Of a DNA stretch of 63,200 bases, positions 18,312 through 25,766 are shown piece after piece (position 1 is the first letter of the stretch; every line of letters starts with the position of its first letter). Location: NCBI GenBank assembly GCA_903231505.1, contig CAFBRK010000120.1, forward strand, positions 1-63,200, given 5' to 3'. Below the pieces are notes generated by a model, which saw only the letters and a program-made list of their open reading frames with translations, was not told the origin of the DNA and made no database searches. The position numbers and the translations under genes were made by a program. This DNA is from Olavius algarvensis associated proteobacterium Delta 3 (lineage in GTDB: Bacteria; Desulfobacterota; Desulfobacteria; Desulfobacterales; CAFBRK01).

Positions 18312-19124
18312 CTACCGACGATGGATGTCCGGCGGCAGAAGTTCGGACAGGGCAGCGGCCGTTTCCCGGATCAAGCTACCATACTTTTCCTCGATCTCCT
18401 CGGTGGTGTGCTGAAGTACCGAAAAGTCAAAGGACACCGCACCGATCCCGTTTCCGCGCATAGGATCGAACATGGGGGCGCCGATGGCCAGAAGACCCGG
18501 TAGATATTCTTCCTCGGAAATGGCGTATTGCCGCGCCTTGGTGGCCTGGATCTCTGTCAGCAGTTCCTGTTTGTCGACGATGGTCTTTTCGGTCTTTGCG
18601 ACCAGAGTCATCGTTTCGATTTTTTCAGCGATCCGATCCTCATCGAGGCTGGACAGGTAGGCTTTCCCCAGTGCCGTGTTGTGCAAGGAGTTTTTGGAAA
18701 AATCCGGCAGATTGTAGGTGAGGGTCTCTTGCGCCTCCCGATGATAGAACCCCACCATGGTGTCCTCCACCGCAACGGCAACATAGATGCTGATATTGTT
18801 CTCACCGTGGATCCGGTCGACGATTTCCTTGATCATCTTCAGATGATCGGTGGCCCGCATTAAACTGGTGCAAAACAACAGGCACCGCATGGAGGGCCGG
18901 ATTTCCTTGGTCTTGGCGTCTTTTTCGAGGTAGCCCAGCTCCACCAGCGTATTGATGTAGCGGTAGGTCGAGGTCATGTTCAGACCCAGCGTTTTGGAGA
19001 TTTCACTCTGGGTCAATACCGGTGTTTTCCGGTTGAACAGGGACAGGATGTTCAACCCTTTTTCCAGGGACTTCGAAAAATAATATTTTCCTTTTGACAT
19101 TTTGTCCGGGGTTGGATTAGACAA
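18312..19124 (-). CDS. IclR family transcriptional regulator
   Basis: A 270-residue regulator with an N-terminal winged helix at about 15-80 (SLEKGLNILSLF, LTQSEISKTLGLNMTSTYRYI) and a C-terminal GAF-like effector domain at about 95-255 (HNTALGKAYLSSL, GAPMFDPMRGNGIGAVSF). The start is unclear: a TTG at 19124 or the ATG at 19100; neither has a good ribosome binding site. It sits at the head of the importer/racemase operon and faces the KamA-like gene. The 58-107 bp gap holds a near-perfect palindrome (19120-19167) that is its likely operator, so it probably controls both directions in response to a pathway metabolite. Confidence 0.92.
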   Translation of the reverse strand: MSNPTPDKMSKGKYYFSKSLEKGLNILSLFNRKTPVLTQSEISKTLGLNMTSTYRYINTLVELGYLEKDAKTKEIRPSMRCLLFCTSLMRATDHLKMIKEIVDRIHGENNISIYVAVAVEDTMVGFYHREAQETLTYNLPDFSKNSLHNTALGKAYLSSLDEDRIAEKIETMTLVAKTEKTIVDKQELLTEIQATKARQYAISEEEYLPGLLAIGAPMFDPMRGNGIGAVSFDFSVLQHTTEEIEEKYGSLIRETAAALSELLPPDIHRR

Positions 19125-19167
19125 TATACTATTATAGAAGTAAAATTACTATAATAGTTAAATTGTC
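19120..19167. promoter_or_regulatory. Palindromic operator candidate between IclR and KamA-like genes
   Basis: ACTATTATAG (19128-19137) and CTATAATAGT (19149-19158) form a perfect 10-bp inverted repeat around an 11-bp centre. It is extended by the outer arms GACAAT (19120-19125) and ATTGTC (19162-19167). It lies between two divergent genes, one of which encodes an IclR regulator, which is the usual place for its binding site. Confidence 0.65.
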
Positions 19168-19223
19168 AGAATTCTGTAGGTATGTCAACGGTCAATTGTT
19201 CATTCTGGGATACAGGAGGGGGA

Positions 19224-21686
19224 ATGCCGGAAGATGCCGCATCATTACGGATCGTTTTCGAGAATTCAGGCGACGAAAAACGGGTGCTCCTCGCCGACCT
19301 GGTCGCCGCTCTCAGCGGGTTCCTTGACCATTTCGGAGTAAAGCCCCTTGTCGGCGAACGGCTGTATGACATCATACAGACCGGTGACGGGCGCACCAAG
19401 CTCTCAAGACTGCTGAAAGCCTGCGGCTACAGCGACAATCCAGAGGGTTTCTTTACGGAACTCCTCCTGTTGCTGGGAAAAGCCGACGGCACCGCTACGA
19501 TTTCCATGAACGGTATCGAACTCCCGCCCCCGATGTTGACGGCGATCCTGGAGGTCATCCTGCCGGGAAACCGGATTTTTTCCATCACATCGACCGAGCA
19601 GCTGGAAAAGGTGGCCAATATCGCGGTGGCGGACGCGGACCGGGCGGCGATGCAGACGGTGATCGACACCTATCCCGTACGATTATCCATGCACACCATC
19701 CGTCAGATGCGCGTCTCTCCGCACGTGGCGTATCAATACCTGCCGTTTCGCCGGGAGCTGGATACCGTCGGGCACACCAACACCTGGATTGGCCAGTTTC
19801 ACCAAGGGCTCCTGGAGCAGATGTACCAGAACCGGGTTATTTTCCTGATGAACATGAGCTGCCCGGTGTATTGCCGGTTCTGCTTCCGCAAGCACAAGGA
19901 ATCGCGCAACGAAAAAAACCCCACCCCGGCGGATGTTAAACAGGCGGTGGCCCATGTTGCAAATTCGCCGTCCATCAAGGAGATCGTGATCACCGGCGGC
20001 GATCCTTTCATGAACCGGGCCAATATGGCCTGCGCCATCGATCTTCTCAAGGACATCGACCATGTCCAGACGCTGCGTTTGGCCACCCGCGCCATCGCTT
20101 ACTATCCCCATATGTTCCTGGCGGACGACGCCAAACTGCTCAATTATGTCAAGCGCAAGAACCTCGAACTCCAGAAACGGGGCAAGCGCATGGAGGTGGC
20201 CACCCATTTCATCCATCCCGACGAAATCTCTCCGCAGAGCCTGACGATCATCACCGATCTGGTCAACAGCGGCATTGCGGTTTACGTTCAAACGCCGTTT
20301 TTGAATAACTGTAACGATCAAGGCCCCGAACTGGTCCGGCTGTTCAGCCTGCTGCGCGGCGCCGGGGCCGAACTCCATTACATTTACATCCCTTGCAGCC
20401 CGATCCACGGGAACAGCGTATACTGGACGCCGATTTCTAAAGGGCTGACCGTCGGCAGATACCTGCGGGCGCATCTGTCCGACCGTGTCATCCCGCGGAT
20501 CTGCACGGCCACCCCCATCGGCAAGATGGACTGGCACACCAGCGGTTGGGCCGTCGAGCCGGTGGCGGGAAACGATCACTTCATGTGGATCCGGAGTCCC
20601 TACACGCCGGACTATTTCAAACACTTTGCGCCGGTTGCCAACGAGATGGAAAATATTCGGGTCAACGCGGAAGGGACTATCGATATTCAGTACATGGCGC
20701 AAATCGGCGATCCATCGTTGTTTCTGGGAGCCCGGCCGCCCAAGCCCGGCGGTGGTGCGGCCATACCCAGGCAACGCACCGACGCGATTTTGCCTCGGAT
20801 TTTTGCCGGTGAACACATTGCCGCATCAATCGTGGATACCGGATCCTCAACGGTTTCCCGGGTCCATGAGACCCGGGTGGAGATCGCCGCCGAATGCGCC
20901 GAGGCGGATCTGGAATACATCCGGGGTGACGAGCGGATTACCGACGCGGTGATCGTCTCCGGGCAGGACGTCACGGATTCCCTGTTTCAGATTCGTCACA
21001 TCATACGGGCCCTGGCTGCCATCCCCCATGTCAACGCTGTCCGGCTGCGCAGCCTGAACTTCAACTACGCGCCGGAAAGCTACTCTCCGGTCGTGATCGA
21101 CACGCTGGGCGGGCTGAACAGCCTGACCATGGTCCGCCCGCTGCGGCTGGAAATCGAAACCCAGTTCCTGGTTGCCGACGAGTTTCAATCGGCACACACG
21201 CGGCTGGCGCGCCGGCTGAATAACCAGGGAATCACTGTGTACAACAACACGCCCCTGCTGGGCGGCATCAACGATACGCCGGGTGCCATACATCGTCTCG
21301 CCTACGGCTGCCGGAACGCCGGCATCGAATTTCACCACTTGTATGTGGCCGGGCTCCCCATCCAGGACCACTGGAACACCCAACACCCCGTGGCGCTGTA
21401 CGACGTCGTGGACATCGCCACGCGGGTGCGCCGGGAAGGCAGCGGCCGGGAGATACCCCGCTATATTTTCCGCACGACCCTGGGGGAGGTGGATTTCGGT
21501 CTGTCTGCCACCATTGTCGGCGACGGCGCGCATCTGTCGGTCAGACTGCTTCCCTACGAACTGGCCTACTTCAAGGCCCTGTCGCCGGACTTCACATGGC
21601 CCGAGGAGGTCCGGGTAGATGATGACGGCAAACCGATCGTACCGATTGCCGGCCTGCTGAAAACCACCGATTTTCAGCTATCCTGA
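19224..21686 (+). CDS. Fused tandem KamA-like radical SAM protein (lysine 2,3-aminomutase family)
   Basis: The start is taken at ATG 19224, which follows AGGAGGGGGA; an in-frame ATG at 19182 lacks a site. The 820-residue product has an N-terminal helical region (about 1-150) and a KamA-like radical SAM domain with the cluster motif CPVYCRFC (C213, C217, C220). A second KamA-like domain (about 545-790) has lost the cysteines. Domain 1 keeps the SAM-binding ITGGDP. It lacks the family's PGGGGK pyridoxal-phosphate motif; the aligned place reads TPIGK with K434, about 220 residues after the first Cys as in known aminomutases. In domain 2 that position is E755. It lies 12 bp before an M23-like gene and divergent from the operon encoding an AblB-like enzyme. 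It is probably an aminomutase or a relative acting on an imported amino acid. Confidence 0.82.
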   Translation: MPEDAASLRIVFENSGDEKRVLLADLVAALSGFLDHFGVKPLVGERLYDIIQTGDGRTKLSRLLKACGYSDNPEGFFTELLLLLGKADGTATISMNGIELPPPMLTAILEVILPGNRIFSITSTEQLEKVANIAVADADRAAMQTVIDTYPVRLSMHTIRQMRVSPHVAYQYLPFRRELDTVGHTNTWIGQFHQGLLEQMYQNRVIFLMNMSCPVYCRFCFRKHKESRNEKNPTPADVKQAVAHVANSPSIKEIVITGGDPFMNRANMACAIDLLKDIDHVQTLRLATRAIAYYPHMFLADDAKLLNYVKRKNLELQKRGKRMEVATHFIHPDEISPQSLTIITDLVNSGIAVYVQTPFLNNCNDQGPELVRLFSLLRGAGAELHYIYIPCSPIHGNSVYWTPISKGLTVGRYLRAHLSDRVIPRICTATPIGKMDWHTSGWAVEPVAGNDHFMWIRSPYTPDYFKHFAPVANEMENIRVNAEGTIDIQYMAQIGDPSLFLGARPPKPGGGAAIPRQRTDAILPRIFAGEHIAASIVDTGSSTVSRVHETRVEIAAECAEADLEYIRGDERITDAVIVSGQDVTDSLFQIRHIIRALAAIPHVNAVRLRSLNFNYAPESYSPVVIDTLGGLNSLTMVRPLRLEIETQFLVADEFQSAHTRLARRLNNQGITVYNNTPLLGGINDTPGAIHRLAYGCRNAGIEFHHLYVAGLPIQDHWNTQHPVALYDVVDIATRVRREGSGREIPRYIFRTTLGEVDFGLSATIVGDGAHLSVRLLPYELAYFKALSPDFTWPEEVRVDDDGKPIVPIAGLLKTTDFQLS

Positions 21687-21698
21687 TCCGGAGGCGAA

Positions 21699-22364
21699 AT
21701 GTATTACCCGTTTTTGCTCTACAGTCGGAAGGTCACCCACCGGCCCGTATTTCAGGGATTGACGGGAGATCCGTTTATCGCGGATCTGTCAACCGACAGC
21801 CCGTTGCTCGAAGGGGTCGATGTCCGGGATCAGAAAGGATTCCAGCGGATTCTGGATGAGCGGATGGGATCGGAGTACCGCTGGGGGGTGTCTCCGTATC
21901 TGGAGCATCGCGAAACGTTGCTCGCAGACTGCCCCCAAATGGTCGCCGAAAAGCGCTTCATCCACCTGGGCCTGGATGTGATCGTGGGGCTGGGCACCCC
22001 GCTGCATGCACCGCTGGATGCCACCGTGGCAGAGAGCGATTACGAAAGCGGTGAGGGAAACTATGGCGGCTACGTGCTGTTACAGCACGAGAGCCCCTAT
22101 TTTGAGACCTTTTACAGTTTCTATGGGCATCTGCGCAAAGACCGGCTCCCGCCGGCAGGGAAAACGGTTTCGGCGGGAAGCGTTTTTGCCGAGATCGGTG
22201 ATTTTTACGAAAACGGCAACTGGTTTCACCATACGCATATCCAGGTGATCACCCGGAAGGGACTGGAGATGGGCTATGCGTCCAAGGGGTATTGCAGCGA
22301 AACAGACCTGGTGACCATGAACGATCTATGCCCGTCACCGATACCCATTTTCAAGGCAGTCTAA
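21699..22364 (+). CDS. M23-like metallopeptidase-fold protein without signal peptide
   Basis: A 221-residue protein with a good ribosome binding site (CGGAGGCGAA). The LytM/M23 fold is indicated by FIHLGLDVIVGLGTPLHAP (HxGxD-type zinc motif), YGGYVLLQH, FYSFYGHL and HHTHIQV (HxH motif). There is no signal peptide or membrane helix, unlike peptidoglycan-cleaving members. A cytoplasmic form of this fold is sometimes linked to aminotransferases and kinases. Here it is translationally close to the KamA-like gene, suggesting a pathway role, perhaps hydrolysis of a small amide. Confidence 0.8.
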   Translation: MYYPFLLYSRKVTHRPVFQGLTGDPFIADLSTDSPLLEGVDVRDQKGFQRILDERMGSEYRWGVSPYLEHRETLLADCPQMVAEKRFIHLGLDVIVGLGTPLHAPLDATVAESDYESGEGNYGGYVLLQHESPYFETFYSFYGHLRKDRLPPAGKTVSAGSVFAEIGDFYENGNWFHHTHIQVITRKGLEMGYASKGYCSETDLVTMNDLCPSPIPIFKAV

Positions 22365-22698
22365 CCGGAAATCATGTCGTCGCATCCCACAGCAACAGGC
22401 ACACCAATGGGTTTATGCTTTCAAAATGCAATGAAAGAATCTACATGATTGGAAACCGCTCACAGAGAGTAATGGTGTCAAACCTTGAATTGTGAATAAA
22501 CTATTCACCGTGAATAAGTAGCCTCGATTTTTGGTCTGATTTACTTCTCGGCCAGGCACAGTGCGAGATTGGTGGAAACCAGATGGGCAACGACCCGAAG
22601 GTTGAGATTAAGTTTGTTGAATTCTCTTCACAATTCAAGGTTTGACACCCTATCCATACTAACTGAATAAGGCCCACACCAAAGCTCGAGTCATAAAA
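22365..22698. other. Intergenic region with an IS deletion derivative
   Basis: Apart from the mobile element at 22474-22649 nothing recognisable is present. Confidence 0.5.
22474..22649 (-). mobile_element. 176-bp internally deleted IS (MITE-like) with perfect 23-bp inverted ends
   Basis: Positions 22474-22496 (starting GGTGTCAAACCTTGAATTG) and 22627-22649 are perfect inverted repeats. Between them the minus strand encodes NKLNLNLRVVAHLVSTNL then ALCLAEK*, which looks like the C-terminal end of a transposase. So this is the remnant of a larger insertion sequence with both ends kept, able to be moved in trans. No clear target duplication is seen in the flanks. Confidence 0.8.
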
Positions 22699-23211
22699 TT
22701 ATGCAGCGTTGAGTTTGTCCTGGTATGCTCCCGCAGAATAGGTTAGCTCGTAGCTATGAGAGTAAAGTTCGATCAGGTTGCCGAAGGGGTCTTCGCAATA
22801 AACCATGCGGTAGGGTTTTTCACCTGGGTAGTACTCTCGTATGGGCATTCGCTGCTTCCCCCCGTATTCCACGATCTTTGCTGCTAAACCCTCGACGTCA
22901 GGATCTTGAACGCAATAGTGAAAGATGCCGGTTTTCCAGTATTCAAAGTTGTTTTCTCGCTTCTCGGCGTTTTTGAATTCGAAGATTTCGACACCGATCT
23001 TGTCACCTGTGGACAGGTGGGCGATACGAAAACTGCCCCAGCCTTTACCAAAGACGTCGTTGCACATCACACCAATGGCAGAGTCGTCAGCAACGATTTC
23101 TGTAGGCGGCATGATCACATACCACCCAAAGACCTTGGTGTAAAAATCAACGGCTTGCTCAAGGTTAGTCACAGACAATCCTATATGTGAAAAGGTTCTT
23201 GGGTATGTCAT
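22699..23211 (-). CDS. VOC (glyoxalase/dioxygenase fold) family protein
   Basis: A 170-residue vicinal oxygen chelate protein. The two beta-alpha-beta-beta-beta modules supply likely metal ligands H in FSHIGLSV, E in GVEIFEF, H in FHYCVQD and E in NLIELYSHSYE. The AGGAG site before ATG 23211 supports the start. It could be a lactoylglutathione lyase-like or dioxygenase-like enzyme; the substrate cannot be assigned. It stands alone between an IS derivative and a repeat. Confidence 0.88.
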   Translation of the reverse strand: MTYPRTFSHIGLSVTNLEQAVDFYTKVFGWYVIMPPTEIVADDSAIGVMCNDVFGKGWGSFRIAHLSTGDKIGVEIFEFKNAEKRENNFEYWKTGIFHYCVQDPDVEGLAAKIVEYGGKQRMPIREYYPGEKPYRMVYCEDPFGNLIELYSHSYELTYSAGAYQDKLNAA

Positions 23212-23523
23212 TGTTTCGCTCCTAAAAAAATGAATTAATGCAAGATGCTGCTCTTGGAAACAGTGATACGGTAATGCCTATAGATGATGGTGCAAGAAGG
23301 CACTTTTTAGTTCGGCACATACCGATCTGTTGTTATTGACGGCGGGTGTGGAACAGCAGGGTAATTTTGCCCAGAGAACTGCAATTGCGGAGGAGGATCT
23401 GGGTCGGACCAGGCTAAGCTATCAGGATTAAATGAGATATGAACAAAAAAGGCCCTGATTTTTGCCTGAGGCCGCTGATGTTGCTATCGAAAACACCAGT
23501 CTAAGATTATTCTCACCTACCGA
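23212..23523. other. Intergenic region with compact repeat A3
   Basis: Repeat A3 (23398-23507) fills the part next to the nitrilase gene. The rest is the promoter side of the VOC gene with no recognisable gene. Confidence 0.5.
23398..23507 (+). repeat. Repeat family A, compact copy A3
   Basis: Reads GGGTCGGACCAGGCTAAGC, then AAAGGCCCTGATTTTTGCCT, then TATCGAAAACACCAGTCTAAG. This about 110-bp form without an insert is shared with 48429-48533 and 49148-49248. Confidence 0.8.
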
Positions 23524-24438
23524 CTACCCTTTGATTCTGGTAAATGCCCGCTTTCCGTGTATCGGCCGGTAAATGGATTCAAAATCCATGGCGTAGTTAA
23601 AATCATCCTTTTCCAGAGCCCTCTGCCCTTTGATGTCGACATTATGGATGATGAGGAGTTCCTCGTTTACGTGGGATGCCTGAAGGAGGTTCACACCCGA
23701 CGGAGCCCATAAGCCGGACCCTCCCCAGAAGTGGGCACCTGTGACACCATGGGCGCCAACCGCATTGCAGGCGATGATCCAGACCTGATTCGTAGCGGAT
23801 TTTGCCGGCATGACGGTGTCCCACAGATACCCGTAATATGTGTCGGTACCCACATTCATGCCGGGATAGTCCCTCCAGGCCAGCGACCGCCATGAAGCGA
23901 TTTGGATCACGGCATCCACCTTGTCAATTTTGGCATACTCCAGCAGCAACTGAGAAAACAACACATCGTAACAGGTCACAAATCCAAACCGGCCCTATTT
24001 GATATCGACCACAAGCCGGTCGTCTCCTCCTGTCTCGGTGTAGATCTTTTCCAACTGGGGGAGAAAGATCTTGTCGTACCGATTCTCCTCTTTCAGGTAA
24101 TCGAAGTCCTCGACCACCGAGAGTATGAAAGTCGAATTAACGTATTTTCCCTCAGGGCCTTTCCCGATGTTGTTAAATATGATGGCCCTTAGCTCATCAT
24201 CCAACATGGGGCGTAAGGTGTTTTCGATCCATTCCGTGTGGTTCTCGATCACGGCACCGTCCATATAGCTGCGACACGCGTTGGTGTCTTCCCAGAAATA
24301 TCCGGAAAATGTAAACTCCGGAAAGATGGCGACGTTGACTCCTTTACGTTTAAATATCTCCACGGCCCTGGCCATTTTATCCTTGTTTGCCTCAATATCC
24401 GGCACGATGGCCTTTATGTTTGCCAACCCTATGCTCAT
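23524..24438 (-). CDS. Nitrilase-superfamily carbon-nitrogen hydrolase with an in-frame amber codon
   Basis: An ATG at 24438 (MSIGLANIKAIVPDIEA) with GGATGAG upstream begins the nitrilase fold; an open extension reaches 24564. The catalytic triad is present: E in FPEFTFSGYFW, K in NRYDKIFLPQ, C in FVTCYDVLF. Between the Lys and the Cys, at 23997-23995, the frame reads ...VVDIK TAG GRFGFVTC..., eight codons before the catalytic Cys, and continues intact for 151 further residues to a TAG at 23524. There is no frameshift or other damage. It may be a recent nonsense mutation, a readthrough gene, or a pyrrolysine codon. TAG is also used as an ordinary stop here (for example at 3726), so recoding is unproven. 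Confidence 0.75.
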
Positions 24439-24928
24439 GTTGTTCTCATCCTGGGAGAACACCCGCTCGATGATGATAAATTCATCCTTCATCTCGGATG
24501 ACGCCGTCTTCAAAACGTGCTTTTTAGAGTTTCTCTTTTTCGCCACCGGCAATCTCCCTTCCATTTATATATTTGCGTCCTTTGGACTCGGACCAATCCG
24601 GGAATGAGGAACAGGTAATGATATATTAATAAGTAAAGAAGGACGAAATGACGATATAATGAATATGTCGAAAAGATAGTCAAAATCAAGCCTTTCCAAC
24701 GAGCTGGTATCGATCGGCAAATTATAGTGCTCGATAGTGTGGATCACTCGGATCCAGAATTTTTATCTGATTCGCAACCGAGGTGCGGTTAATCTGTGAT
24801 AGTCCTTGAAATCGGGGTTTGGATTCGGTTCGGCTCCGATTCGGTTTTTAGAGTGTTGGAGTATTGACGCGACGCAGAGTTTGAGTCAGAAGGTGGATAA
24901 CCTTTCACGCTTTAAAAAAACTGAGTTC
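24439..24928. other. Intergenic region with a short repeat B fragment
   Basis: Beyond the nitrilase start, 24706-24780 matches the middle of repeat family B (GGTATCGATCGGCAAATTA, GTGGATCACTCGGATCCAG). No gene is supported in 24565-24928. Confidence 0.5.
24706..24780 (+). repeat. Repeat family B, partial copy
   Basis: Matches 43546-43605 (GGTATCGATC, AATTA-AATGCTCGATGGTGTGGATCA-like, CGGATCCAG-ATTTTT). Plus orientation as in the other copies. Confidence 0.6.
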
Positions 24929-25336
24929 ATGTCTTTATCTAATTTATTACCAATCAGACAATACCTGCCAACCATTATTTCCATTGCTTTAATAATTCCC
25001 GCGGGAATTTACAGCAAATTTTATTCAGGGCCGGCAGCGAGTTGGGTAAACAATTATTTTGGAGGAATACTGTATGTCGTTTTCTGGTGCCTGGTCACGT
25101 TTTTATGCACCAAACTTCGATGGCCATGGGGAGTAGCTATATGCGTCGGCATCACTACATCTATCTTGGAAATCCTACAGTTATGGCATCCACCCTTTCT
25201 TGAAACCATAAGGTCAACATTTATTGGTGCGACGCTATTGGGAACTACATTTACCTGGCTCGATTTCCCTTATTACATAGCGGGATCGATCATAGCCGGT
25301 TTTTGGATGGTCTTTTTACGTTCACTGAACACATAA
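24929..25336 (+). CDS. DUF2809-like small integral membrane protein
   Basis: A 135-residue protein read from ATG 24929 (MSLSNLLPIRQYLP); the frame is open further upstream to 24806 but that part is not membrane-like. Four hydrophobic helices: TIISIALIIPAGIYSKF, YVVFWCLVTFLC, WGVAICVGITTSILEILQLW and YYIAGSIIAGFWMVFL. The EILQLWHPPFLETIRST segment matches the DUF2809 family as I remember it, whose function is unknown. It stands alone between repeats. Confidence 0.75.
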   Translation: MSLSNLLPIRQYLPTIISIALIIPAGIYSKFYSGPAASWVNNYFGGILYVVFWCLVTFLCTKLRWPWGVAICVGITTSILEILQLWHPPFLETIRSTFIGATLLGTTFTWLDFPYYIAGSIIAGFWMVFLRSLNT

Positions 25337-25551
25337 GATTTTATTAAGATTTTATTAAACTGCACGAAATCTTGGACCGGTGTTCAGCCTGCCCCTATTC
25401 GTACTGTAGTGAACAAAATTTCGGATGGCCAGCATAAGTGCGTTTGGTGGCAAGTTGTGCTCACGGTATTGGGTTTAAGGTACAAATGAATCGGGGTCAG
25501 GTCCTGCATTATAACGTTTCATTCAAACAGGCCATCCAACCTGACGGTGAC

Positions 25552-25697
25552 AAGGGGACGGGCATGATTTTTTGCGTTTCTCCGGGTTGTTGAAAAAGAA
25601 ACACTGACCCTTATTGCTCGATCATCTTGTAGTTCGGAAAATGAAGTCGAAAGGTGTTCTAAAATGCCGCTCCTCCGACACGCCAGGTATCGATGGG
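25552..25697 (+). repeat. Repeat family B, 5' half copy
   Basis: Nearly identical to 43408-43555 over CACTGACCCTTATTGCTCGA, TCATCTTG, GAAAATGAAGTCGAAAGGTG, TTCTAAAATGCCGC and CCGACACGCCAGGTATCGAT. Confidence 0.8.
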
Positions 25698-25706
25698 CAA
25701 TTTATT

Positions 25707-25740
25707 GGGGGACACTCTAAAGTCCCTCCGTCAAACGTAC
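25707..25740 (+). repeat. Hairpin repeat family D, copy 2
   Basis: GGGGGACACTCTAAAGTCCC then TCCGTCAAACG; same module as at 5982, 62151 and 62818 but without the T-run. Confidence 0.6.
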
Positions 25741-25766
25741 TTAATACACGACGGGATCGGTCGGCA

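Larger units (their letters stand above)
25337..25766. other. Intergenic region with repeat B 5' part and hairpin D
   Basis: Positions 25552-25697 match the 5' half of the 43410-43730 composite repeat (GGGGACGGGCATG, AAGAAACACTGACCCTTATT, TCGGAAAATGAAGTCGAAAG). Positions 25707-25740 are a family D hairpin. No gene is supported. Confidence 0.6.

Noticed and set aside
20742..20762. PKPGGGAAIP (residues 507-516) of the KamA-like protein as the pyridoxal-phosphate motif
   Set aside because: It lies about 70 residues after the place expected from alignment and lacks the terminal lysine; TPIGK (K434) fits the spacing better.
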